Source: Paraburkholderia susongensis (GTDB lineage Bacteria > Pseudomonadota > Gammaproteobacteria > Burkholderiales > Burkholderiaceae). From it: 64,000 nucleotides of DNA. This document shows, one piece after another, positions 16,678-24,250 of this stretch. Position 1 is the first letter of the stretch, and every line of letters starts with the position of its first letter. Under the pieces are notes generated by a model. The model did no database searches. It had not been told where the DNA came from and saw only the letters and a program-made list of their open reading frames with translations. The DNA lies in NCBI RefSeq assembly GCF_900177725.1, contig NZ_FXAT01000011.1, forward strand, positions 62,001 to 126,000, read 5' to 3'. A program made the translations under genes and the position numbers.

Positions 16678-17685
16678 ATGACCGAACAGAATCGCGATCT
16701 CGTACTAGTGACCGGCGCGTCCGGCTTCGTCGGCTCGTCGGTGGCGCGCATCGCGCAAAGCAAGGGCTTCAAGGTGCGCGTGCTGGTACGCGCGACGAGT
16801 CCGCGCAAAAACGTCGAAGCGCTCGATGCGGAAATCGTCGTCGGCGACATGCGCGACGAAGCGTCGATGCGCAACGCGCTGCGCGGCGTGCGCTATCTGC
16901 TGCACGTGGCCGCCGACTACCGGCTGTGGGCGCCGGACCCCGGCGAGATCGAGCGCTCGAATCTCGAAGGCACCGAGGCGACGATGCGCGCGGCCTTGAA
17001 GGAAGGCGTCGAGCGCATCGTCTACACGAGCAGTGTCGCGACGCTCAAGGTGACCAGCTCCGGCCAGTCCGCCGATGAAACCTCGCCGCTCGCGGCCGGC
17101 CAGGCGATCGGCGTGTACAAGCGCAGCAAGGTGCTCGCCGAGCGCGCGGTCGAGCGCATGATCGCCGAGGACGGCCTGCCCGCGGTGATCGTCAATCCGT
17201 CCACGCCGATCGGCCCGCGCGACGTCAAGCCGACGCCGACCGGGCGCATCATCGTCGAGGCGGCGCTCGGCAAGATCCCGGCGTTCGTCGATACGGGCCT
17301 GAATCTCGTGCATGTCGACGACGTCGCGGCCGGTCATTTCCTCGCGCTCGAACGCGGCAAGATCGGCGAGCGCTATATTCTCGGCGGCGAAAATCTGCCG
17401 CTGCAGCAGATGCTCGCCGATATCGCCGCGCTGACCGGCCGCAAGCCGCCGACGCTGAGCCTGCCGCGCTGGCCACTCTACCCGCTCGCAATGGGCGCGG
17501 AAGCGGTCGCGAAGATCACGAAGCGCGAGCCGTTCGTGACCGTCGACGGCCTGAAGATGTCGAAGAACAAGATGTATTTCACGTCGGCTAAGGCGGAACG
17601 CGAGCTGGGTTATCGCGCGCGGCCTTATCGCGAAGGTCTCGCCGATGCGCTCGAATGGTTCCGGCAAGCGGGCTATCTGAAGTAG
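16678..17685 (+). CDS. hpnA: hopanoid-associated sugar epimerase HpnA
   Basis: A 335-residue extended SDR. The NAD(P)-binding motif TGASGFVGSSV is at about 12-22; the active-site Tyr-Lys lies in GVYKRSK. VAADYRLWAPDPGEIERSNLEGT is characteristic of HpnA among NAD-dependent epimerases. GGAAATGGAAACAG lies upstream of the ATG. It opens the hopanoid locus on the left; the exact sugar intermediate it acts on is not settled in the family. Confidence 0.88.
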   Translation: MTEQNRDLVLVTGASGFVGSSVARIAQSKGFKVRVLVRATSPRKNVEALDAEIVVGDMRDEASMRNALRGVRYLLHVAADYRLWAPDPGEIERSNLEGTEATMRAALKEGVERIVYTSSVATLKVTSSGQSADETSPLAAGQAIGVYKRSKVLAERAVERMIAEDGLPAVIVNPSTPIGPRDVKPTPTGRIIVEAALGKIPAFVDTGLNLVHVDDVAAGHFLALERGKIGERYILGGENLPLQQMLADIAALTGRKPPTLSLPRWPLYPLAMGAEAVAKITKREPFVTVDGLKMSKNKMYFTSAKAERELGYRARPYREGLADALEWFRQAGYLK

Positions 17686-17912
17686 TGACTGGGGCGGCGA
17701 AGCGTCATTACGGTCCTCGGCTCGCGGTCCTGCTCGTAGCCCTGCCCATAGCCGGGTTTCAACGCTGACTCCTGCATGAACGCCAGCCGCCCAAGGTTCG
17801 TCTCGCACGATTGCGTGCGGCCGTAAGCATTTTGTTACAAGTCCCGCGCCCGCGACAGATCAAAGCCCGCGCGCAGCAGGTAAAATCGCGGGTCTTACCA
17901 GAGAAACCTCGC

Positions 17913-18584
17913 ATGAATCTTTACGAACAGCTCGGCGCGCTGGAAACGGGCGTCGATCAGCTCATTCAAGATGTCGTGGCCAGGCAGGCCGAAAACATTC
18001 CCGAGACACCCGCACAGGCCGCATCGTCGCATGCGGCGGCGAAGCATCGCGTGGCGGAAGCGGCGGTGAACGCACAAGCGGTGGAAACGGCACTTGCCAC
18101 GCACGAAGCGCCGGACCTCGCGGCCACCGGACACGCGAACACCCACGCGCCCGACGCTACCGCCGAGCAGGCTGCAGCGCCCACGGACGCGCCAGCAGAC
18201 GCACTTGCGCACCAGCCAGCCGACGCGCAACCGGACACCGATCCGCCCGCCCCGCAACTCCAGCCGACGCTCGAAATCAACCGCCCCGCGCGCGACGAAA
18301 TCACGATGACGATCGGCAATCAGATGGTCTCGCTGCACCCGGATCAGATCGGCCGGCTGATCGAGGAACTGTCGAATGCGCGCGCCTCGATGACGCCGGA
18401 GCAGCCGCAAGGGGTCCCGCCGGGCTGGCAGTTCGTGTCGACGAAGAATCCGGTCATGGCGGTGCAGAAGCAGTCGAACGGCGACCGCCTGCTCATCATG
18501 CGCCACACCGGCCACGGCTGGGTGCCGTTCACGTTCTCGCCGGACGTGGTGATTCAGATGTACATGATGCTCAGCAACGCGTAA
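17913..18584 (+). CDS. hypothetical protein with Ala/Pro-rich linker
   Basis: A 223-residue protein. The N-terminal 20 residues (MNLYEQLGALETGVDQLIQDVV) look helical; residues about 30-130 are an Ala/Thr/Pro/Asp-rich low-complexity linker; the C-terminal 90 residues (EITMTIGNQMVSLHPDQIGRLIEELSNARASM ... GWVPFTFSPDVVIQMYMMLSNA) look folded. No signal peptide. It sits between hpnA and hpnB, separated from hpnA by 227 bases and followed by hairpins, so it is probably an independent unit. Function unknown. Confidence 0.65.
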   Translation: MNLYEQLGALETGVDQLIQDVVARQAENIPETPAQAASSHAAAKHRVAEAAVNAQAVETALATHEAPDLAATGHANTHAPDATAEQAAAPTDAPADALAHQPADAQPDTDPPAPQLQPTLEINRPARDEITMTIGNQMVSLHPDQIGRLIEELSNARASMTPEQPQGVPPGWQFVSTKNPVMAVQKQSNGDRLLIMRHTGHGWVPFTFSPDVVIQMYMMLSNA

Positions 18585-18592
18585 TGCAAAAA

Positions 18593-18668
18593 AGCGGCGT
18601 AAAGCCGCTAACGAGATGGTCAGCCTGACCGAAACGGCCCGATCGGCTTACGCTGATCGGGCCGTTTC
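18593..18668. terminator. tandem hairpins between convergent units
   Basis: A small stem GCGGC/GCCGC (18593-18608) is followed by a strong stem GAAACGGCCCGATC (18631-18644) pairing with GATCGGGCCGTTTC (18655-18668), then CCTCTTT. It separates the 17913-18584 gene from the convergent hpnB. Confidence 0.75.
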
Positions 18669-18817
18669 CTCTTTCGGGAGACCATCATGGGCATCGTTGC
18701 GCTGACCGGTATCGATCCGGGCAGGCACTGTTTCTTTTTTATGCCGTCGCGTGTCGATCGTGCCGACTGGGCCGATCACGTCGGGCGGCTATCCGCGCGA
18801 CTCTCGATCGCCCGGCG

Positions 18818-19990
18818 TCACCGCTCCTGCGCGGGCGCCTGCACGCGCGCCTTCCACTGACCGCCCTTGCCGCGCCAGTAACGCACCGCCGACGCGAACG
18901 TCGCGCCGACATAGAACAGCGCCACGAGCGGCAGGAACGGCGCCCACAACGGCGAGCGGCGATAGTAGACGAGCATCGGCGCATAAGCGCAGCACATCGC
19001 CGCCCACGCGAGCCATGCGGGCCAGCCGAGCGGCCCGAGCGCGAGCGCGGCGACGGGCGGCAGCAGATAGATGATCGCCATGCCGGCGAGCGTGCCCGCG
19101 AGCAGCAGCGGCGAGTAGCGCAATTGCGTGAAGGCCGTGCGCGCGATCATGTTCCAGATGTCGCGCCAGCTATCGTACGGCCGCAGCGACACGCTCTTCG
19201 CGGCCACGTCGAGCCGGATCGGATGACGGCCCGTGCCGCGATGCTTGATGCGCGCGGCGAGGCTGCAATCGTCGATCAGCTCGGCGCGGATCGACTCGAT
19301 GCCGCCCGCCTCCTCGAGCGCACCGCGCCGCACCAGCATGCAGCCGCCCGCCGCAGCCGCGGTGCGGTTGCGCGGATTGTTGACCCACGCGAACGGATAC
19401 AGCTTCGCGAAGAAGAATACGAAGGCCGGAATCAAAGCCTTTTCCCAGAACGAATCGCAGCGCAGCCGCACCATTAGCGAGACGAGGTCGCGCTTTTCCG
19501 CGTCGGCACGCGCGACCAGTTGCGTGAGCGCGTCGGCGGGATGGCCGATGTCGGCGTCGGTCAGCAACAGGAACTCGGCAGGCAGGCCGAGCGTGCGCAC
19601 CGCCTCGATGCCTTGCGACTGCGCCCACACCTTACCGGACCAGCCCGGCGGCAGCGGCTTCGCGCTCAGCACCGTCAGGCGTTCCGGGCATTGCAGTTCC
19701 AGCGCGGCGGCACGCGCGGCGTCGGCGGTGCCGTCGGTGCTGTGATCGTCGACGACGATCACGTGGAACGCGCCCTGGTAGTCCTGGCGCAGCAGCGACG
19801 TGACGGCCTCGGCGATCACGTCGACTTCATTGCGGGCCGGCACCACGGCCGCGACCGCCGGCCACTCGACGCGCGGCGCGATGGCGAGCGGCGCGGCGGG
19901 ACGCGCGCGCCAGAAGCCGCCGCGCGCGAACAGCAGCACGCACCAGATCAGCAGGGAAACACACGAAAGAAGAAACAGGACCGCCGCCAT
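18818..19990 (-). CDS. hpnB: hopanoid-associated glycosyltransferase HpnB
   Basis: A 390-residue membrane-associated family 2 glycosyltransferase. An N-terminal hydrophobic segment (about 2-24) precedes the GT-A domain with VVPARNE, VVDDHSTDGT and the DxD-like LLLTDADIGHP. Several C-terminal hydrophobic segments follow (about 295-375). It overlaps the hpnC stop by one base (TAATG), so the two are co-translated. It is expected to act on hopanoid glycosylation or a related step; the acceptor is not established in the family. Confidence 0.87.
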   Translation of the reverse strand: MAAVLFLLSCVSLLIWCVLLFARGGFWRARPAAPLAIAPRVEWPAVAAVVPARNEVDVIAEAVTSLLRQDYQGAFHVIVVDDHSTDGTADAARAAALELQCPERLTVLSAKPLPPGWSGKVWAQSQGIEAVRTLGLPAEFLLLTDADIGHPADALTQLVARADAEKRDLVSLMVRLRCDSFWEKALIPAFVFFFAKLYPFAWVNNPRNRTAAAAGGCMLVRRGALEEAGGIESIRAELIDDCSLAARIKHRGTGRHPIRLDVAAKSVSLRPYDSWRDIWNMIARTAFTQLRYSPLLLAGTLAGMAIIYLLPPVAALALGPLGWPAWLAWAAMCCAYAPMLVYYRRSPLWAPFLPLVALFYVGATFASAVRYWRGKGGQWKARVQAPAQER

Positions 19991-20856
19991 TACGCATTAC
20001 CCTCGATTGATCGCGCCGCCACGCCGACGCGTCTGGACAGTTGCATTGCCACGGTGCGCGCCGCGACCACGCACCAGTCGAACGCGTTGAGCACCGGCCG
20101 CTCGCGGAACACATCGTAGTCCGCACGCTCGATGCGTTCGAGAAAACGCAGGCCCGCATGCACGGCGCCGCACAGCTCGAAGCCGAGCCGTCCCGGAACG
20201 CGCAACCCGAGCGGCGCGCCGCGCACCAGCATGTCGCGCACGAAGGCCACCTCGTGCGCCATCAGCGCGCGCCACGCGTCGTCGGCGACACCGTTGGCGA
20301 TCTGCGCCTCGGTCACGCCGAAGCGCCGCAAATCGGCCTGCGGCAAGTACACGCGCTGCCGTTTCCAGTCGGCGGCGACGTCGAGCCAGAAGCTGATCAA
20401 CTGCGACGCGGTGCAGATCGCGTCGGCGTCGGCGAGATTCCGCGGCGTCGCCGCGCCGATCAGATGCAGCATCAGATGCCCGACCGGATGCGCCGAGCGC
20501 CGGCAATAGTCGACGAGCGCGGCGCGATCCTCGTAACGGTACGTGTCGATGTCCTGCGCGCAGCCGTCGAGCAGCTCGTAAAAAGGCTCGAGCGGCAGTT
20601 TATATTGCGCGACCACGCCAGCGAGCTTGCCGAACAGCAACGCATGCACGGGCGCCGCGCGACGTTGCGCGAGCGCGTCGAGACCGGCGCGGAAATCCGC
20701 GAGACGCGCGTGGCGTTCAGCGGCGCTCCAGTCGCCTTCATCGGCGATATCAGCCGCAGTGCGCACAACCTGATAGATAATGCCGACAGGCGCGCGCAGC
20801 GCCTTCGGCAGCAACACGCTCGCGATCGGAAAATTTTCGTGCTGATCGACGTTCAT
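19990..20856 (-). CDS. hpnC: squalene synthase-like HpnC (presqualene diphosphate to hydroxysqualene step)
   Basis: A 288-residue trans-isoprenyl diphosphate synthase of the HpnC family, which with HpnD and HpnE makes squalene from farnesyl diphosphate. The N-terminus MNVDQHENFPIASVLLP and block DAICTASQLISFWLDVAADWKRQRVYLP are typical. The second Asp-rich motif is intact (DVAAD, 159-163). The first reads RTAADIADEGD, so the expected DDIAD is ADIAD with Ala at residue 35, a departure from the family pattern. First gene of hpnC-hpnB, divergent from ispH. Confidence 0.87.
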   Translation of the reverse strand: MNVDQHENFPIASVLLPKALRAPVGIIYQVVRTAADIADEGDWSAAERHARLADFRAGLDALAQRRAAPVHALLFGKLAGVVAQYKLPLEPFYELLDGCAQDIDTYRYEDRAALVDYCRRSAHPVGHLMLHLIGAATPRNLADADAICTASQLISFWLDVAADWKRQRVYLPQADLRRFGVTEAQIANGVADDAWRALMAHEVAFVRDMLVRGAPLGLRVPGRLGFELCGAVHAGLRFLERIERADYDVFRERPVLNAFDWCVVAARTVAMQLSRRVGVAARSIEGNA

Positions 20857-21186
20857 CCAGCGAGCCTCGAAACCATTCTGTAATACAGCGCGTTATGCGC
20901 GCCGCAAAGACCGGTAGTTTAAGGGTTCCGCCGAACCCGTGCAGCTATGCCTCATGGCCCAGCGCACCGCTGCGGCGCCTCTGCGGTAGCCGCGGCACGG
21001 CTGCCGCCCAACACAGAGGCTGCAGCAGAAAGCAAAGCGGCCCCGATAGCGTTAGAATGCGCGTTTGGTTTTGCTGTACCGGCCCGTCGCCGGGGCTCAA
21101 GACGTCAACTAATCAAGATGGTCGCGGCGATAAAGTCAGTTTTACCGACTTCTTCGAAACCCGCGTCAGTCGGAGTTCGCCAACTT
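20857..21186. other. divergent promoter region of hpnC-hpnB and ispH-hpnH
   Basis: This 330-base interval separates two hopanoid transcription units. A short palindrome CTGTAATACAG (20878-20888) lies about 22 bases before the hpnC start. No gene is supported here. Promoters for both directions are expected but could not be placed firmly. Confidence 0.45.
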
Positions 21187-22131
21187 ATGCGAGTCATCCT
21201 TGCTCAGCCCCGCGGCTTTTGTGCGGGCGTTGTCCGCGCAATCGAAATCGTCGATCGTGCGTTACAGCAACACGGCGCGCCCGTGTACGTCCGCCACGAG
21301 ATTGTTCACAATCGTCACGTGGTCGACAATCTGCGCCAGAAAGGCGCGCGCTTCGTCGAGGAACTCGATGAAGTGCCGCAAGGCGCTGTGGCGATCTTCA
21401 GCGCGCACGGTGTCGCGCAAACGGTCGAGCGCGACGCCGAAGCCCGCGGCCTCGACGTACTCGATGCAACCTGCCCGCTCGTCACCAAGGTACACGTGCA
21501 AGGGCGCCAGTATGTCGCCGCCGGCCGCACGCTGATCCTGATCGGCCACGCGGGCCATCCCGAAGTGGAAGGCACGATCGGGCAGATTCCGGGCAAGGTG
21601 CTGCTCGTGCAAAGCGAAGCCGAAGTCGCGAAGCTCGATCTACCGGCCAGCACGCCGCTCGCCTACGTCACGCAGACCACGCTGTCGGTCGACGACACGC
21701 GCGACATCATCGACGCGCTGCTGCGCCGCTTCACCGACATCGTCGGTCCGGACACGCGCGACATCTGCTACGCGACGCAGAACCGCCAGGCGGCGGTGCG
21801 CGAGTTGAGCAAAGAGGTCGACGTGCTGCTGGTGGTGGGCGCAACCAATAGTTCCAACTCGAACCGGCTGCGCGAAATCGGCAGCGAGAGCGGCGTCGCG
21901 AGCTACCTCGTCGCCGACGGCTCGGAAGTGAAGCCCGAATGGTTTGCCGGCGTGCAGACGGTCGGCATCACGGCCGGCGCTTCGGCGCCGGAAGAGATGG
22001 TCGAGAACGTAATCGATGCGCTGCGCGCATTGGGGCCCGTCGATGTCACGACGATGGCGGGCCGTGAAGAGAAAGTCGAATTCAAGTTGCCATCGAAGCT
22101 GATGCAACCACTCGCTGCACGCGAAGTTTAA
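21187..22131 (+). CDS. ispH: 4-hydroxy-3-methylbut-2-enyl diphosphate reductase
   Basis: A 314-residue IspH, which makes IPP and DMAPP in the last step of the MEP pathway. The three [4Fe-4S] ligand cysteines are present: Cys12 (PRGFCAGV), Cys96 (DATCPLV) and Cys194 (DICYATQ). The active-site SAHGV and TNSSNSNRL blocks are also visible. GGAG lies before the ATG at 21187; longer in-frame starts upstream lack family similarity. Its position 10 bases before hpnH suggests a locus-dedicated copy feeding isoprenoid precursors into hopanoids; a second housekeeping copy elsewhere is likely. Confidence 0.93.
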   Translation: MRVILAQPRGFCAGVVRAIEIVDRALQQHGAPVYVRHEIVHNRHVVDNLRQKGARFVEELDEVPQGAVAIFSAHGVAQTVERDAEARGLDVLDATCPLVTKVHVQGRQYVAAGRTLILIGHAGHPEVEGTIGQIPGKVLLVQSEAEVAKLDLPASTPLAYVTQTTLSVDDTRDIIDALLRRFTDIVGPDTRDICYATQNRQAAVRELSKEVDVLLVVGATNSSNSNRLREIGSESGVASYLVADGSEVKPEWFAGVQTVGITAGASAPEEMVENVIDALRALGPVDVTTMAGREEKVEFKLPSKLMQPLAAREV

Positions 22132-22141
22132 GGAGGACATC

Positions 22142-23296
22142 TTGTCTATTCCGCTGCTACAGAAGGTCCGCGTCGGCGCATACATCATGCGCCAGCATCT
22201 CTCCGGCAACAAACGCTATCCGCTCGCCCTGATGCTGGAGCCGCTGTTTCGCTGCAATCTCGCCTGCAATGGCTGCGGCAAGATCGACTATCCGGATCCG
22301 ATCCTGAACCAGCGCCTGTCGCTCGAAGAGTGCCTGCAGGCCGTCGACGAATGCGGCGCGCCGGTCGTCTCGATCGCGGGTGGCGAGCCGCTGCTGCACA
22401 AGGAAATGCCGCAGATCGTCAAGGGCATCATGGCGCGCAAGAAATTCGTGTATCTGTGCACGAACGCGCTCCTGATGGAAAAGAAGATGGACGACTACGA
22501 GCCGAATCCGTACTTCGTCTGGTCGGTCCACCTCGACGGCGACAAGGAAGCGCACGATCACTCGGTGTCGCAGGAAGGCGTGTACGAGAAGGCCGTCGCC
22601 GCGATCCGCGAAGCGAAGCGCCGTGGTTTCCGCGTGAACATCAACTGCACGCTGTTCAACGACGCCGTGCCCGAGCGCGTGGCGAAGTTCTTCGACACGC
22701 TTGGGCCGATCGGCGTGGACGGCATCACGGTGTCGCCGGGCTACGCGTATGAGCGCGCGCCAGACCAGCAGCACTTCCTGAACCGCGACAAGACCAAGCA
22801 GCTGTTCCGCGAGATCTTCAAGCGCGGCAACAATGGCAAGAACTGGTCGTTCAGCCAGTCGGCGATGTTCCTCGACTTCCTCGCGGGCAACCAGAGCTAC
22901 GAATGCACGCCGTGGGGCAACCCGGCGCGTACCGTGTTCGGCTGGCAAAAGCCGTGCTATCTGGTCGGCGAAGGTTACGTGAAGACCTTCAAGGAACTGA
23001 TGGAAACCACGGACTGGGACAAGTACGGCACCGGCAACTACGAGAAGTGCGCCGACTGCATGGTTCACTGCGGTTTCGAGGCGACGGCCGTGATGGATAC
23101 CGTCGCGCATCCGCTGAAGGCGCTGAAGGTCAGCATGCGTGGTCCGAAGACCACGGGCGAGTTCGCGAAGGACATCCCGCTCGACAAGCAGCGTCCCGCC
23201 GAGTACGTGTTCTCGCGTCACGTCGAGATCAAGCTCGAAGAGATCAAGCGCACCGGCACGGGCAAGAAGGTGCAGACCGCGACCGTGGCGCATTGA
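22142..23296 (+). CDS. hpnH: adenosylhopane synthase HpnH (radical SAM)
   Basis: A 384-residue radical SAM enzyme that joins a 5'-deoxyadenosyl group to hopene (diploptene), the first step to C35 extended hopanoids. The cluster motif is Cys38-x3-Cys42-x2-Cys45 (RCNLACNGC). The GGEP-type block reads SIAGGEPLLH, and a C-terminal Cys group (CADCMVHC) is present as in family members. The start is TTG at 22142 after AAGGAGG, 10 bases after ispH, with which it forms an operon. Confidence 0.93.
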   Translation: MSIPLLQKVRVGAYIMRQHLSGNKRYPLALMLEPLFRCNLACNGCGKIDYPDPILNQRLSLEECLQAVDECGAPVVSIAGGEPLLHKEMPQIVKGIMARKKFVYLCTNALLMEKKMDDYEPNPYFVWSVHLDGDKEAHDHSVSQEGVYEKAVAAIREAKRRGFRVNINCTLFNDAVPERVAKFFDTLGPIGVDGITVSPGYAYERAPDQQHFLNRDKTKQLFREIFKRGNNGKNWSFSQSAMFLDFLAGNQSYECTPWGNPARTVFGWQKPCYLVGEGYVKTFKELMETTDWDKYGTGNYEKCADCMVHCGFEATAVMDTVAHPLKALKVSMRGPKTTGEFAKDIPLDKQRPAEYVFSRHVEIKLEEIKRTGTGKKVQTATVAH

Positions 23297-23368
23297 GTGG
23301 TTCGATCAGGGTGGCTGCGCGCCGCCCTGCACCGCATGTGATTCTCTGCGCATTATGCGTTGCACATG

Positions 23369-23410
23369 AAAAAACGCGGTGGTCATTCAAGGCCACCGCG
23401 TTTTTCTTTT
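23369..23410. terminator. bidirectional terminator between hpnH and the MlaC-like gene
   Basis: Stem AAAACGCGGTGG pairs with CCACCGCGTTTT around a short loop, with A- and T-runs on the two sides (23369-23410). It can end both convergent transcripts. Confidence 0.85.
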
Positions 23411-23436
23411 ACCGCTCAAGAAACCTGTCGGCCGGG

Positions 23437-24039
23437 CTAGGCGCCGCGCGCATTATGCTCGGTCAGGAACTTGATGAGCCCGTCGATGCCGCCTTTGGCG
23501 ATCTGGTCGGCGAACTGCGTCTGATACACCTGGATCAGCCAGGCGCCCATCATGTTGATGTCGTAGATCTTCCAGCCGGACGGGCCCTTGGTGAGCCGGT
23601 AGTCGATTGCATCGTCGCCGCCGTTGCTGATTACGTGCGATTGCACGACGATGTCGGTTGCGCCGCCCGGCACGCTCACCGGCATAAACTTGAACTTCAC
23701 GTCCTGGTCGCGCAGTTGCGACAGCGATGCGGCATAAGTGCGTGTAAGCAGCAGCGTAAACTGCTCGTACAGCTGCTTCTGCTGCTCGGGCGTGGCGGTC
23801 GACCAGGGCTTGCCGACCGCGATACGCGTAGTGCGCTGGAAGTCGGTGGCGGGCAGGAAGTGCGTCTCGACGACATGAGTGATCTTCGCCATGTCACCGC
23901 CGCGCGCCTGCGGGTCGGCCTTCATTGCGGTAACCGTGCCTTCGACCGCGCTTTTTACCACCGCGTCGGGCACGCTTTGCGCGAATGCAGCCGTGGACAC
24001 CACGGCTGCAGCCAGAAAAGCAGACAGATATCGTTTCAT
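23437..24039 (-). CDS. hpnM: MlaC/Ttg2D-family periplasmic lipid-binding protein (HpnM-like)
   Basis: A 200-residue exported protein. The signal peptide MKRYLSAFLAAAVVSTAAFAQ is clear. The mature part carries MlaC-family blocks: FQRTTRIAVGKPWSTATPEQQKQLYEQFTLLLTRTYAASL and GWKIYDINMMGAWLIQVYQTQF. MlaC proteins carry phospholipids across the periplasm. In this locus the protein is divergent from hpnN, so a role in hopanoid or lipid trafficking is likely. The symbol follows use in hopanoid loci and is less certain than the family. Confidence 0.85.
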   Translation of the reverse strand: MKRYLSAFLAAAVVSTAAFAQSVPDAVVKSAVEGTVTAMKADPQARGGDMAKITHVVETHFLPATDFQRTTRIAVGKPWSTATPEQQKQLYEQFTLLLTRTYAASLSQLRDQDVKFKFMPVSVPGGATDIVVQSHVISNGGDDAIDYRLTKGPSGWKIYDINMMGAWLIQVYQTQFADQIAKGGIDGLIKFLTEHNARGA

Positions 24040-24250
24040 ACGCTCGTCAGGACCTGAAAGAAGTAGTGCCGGCGGGCCCATGAGCCCAAGGCTAATGAGG
24101 GATAGACCAGTATAGCCGGGATTGCGTTCCCATCCCGGCCGGGTGCTGGACTTGCTACCGAAGCCGGTCTGCGTTGCCGTGGCTCCAGGCTCTGTATACT
24201 TATGCACCTTCGTCAAAAACAACACCCGTGATAAGGCTACGTCCGCCTAC

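Noticed and set aside
19990..20856. hpnC as a pseudogene
   Set aside because: Despite the Ala35 substitution the frame is full length, the second Asp motif is intact and it is translationally coupled to hpnB.
20878..20888. CTGTAATACAG as a LexA box before hpnC
   Set aside because: The half-sites are only three bases apart; LexA of this group needs eight between CTGT and ACAG.
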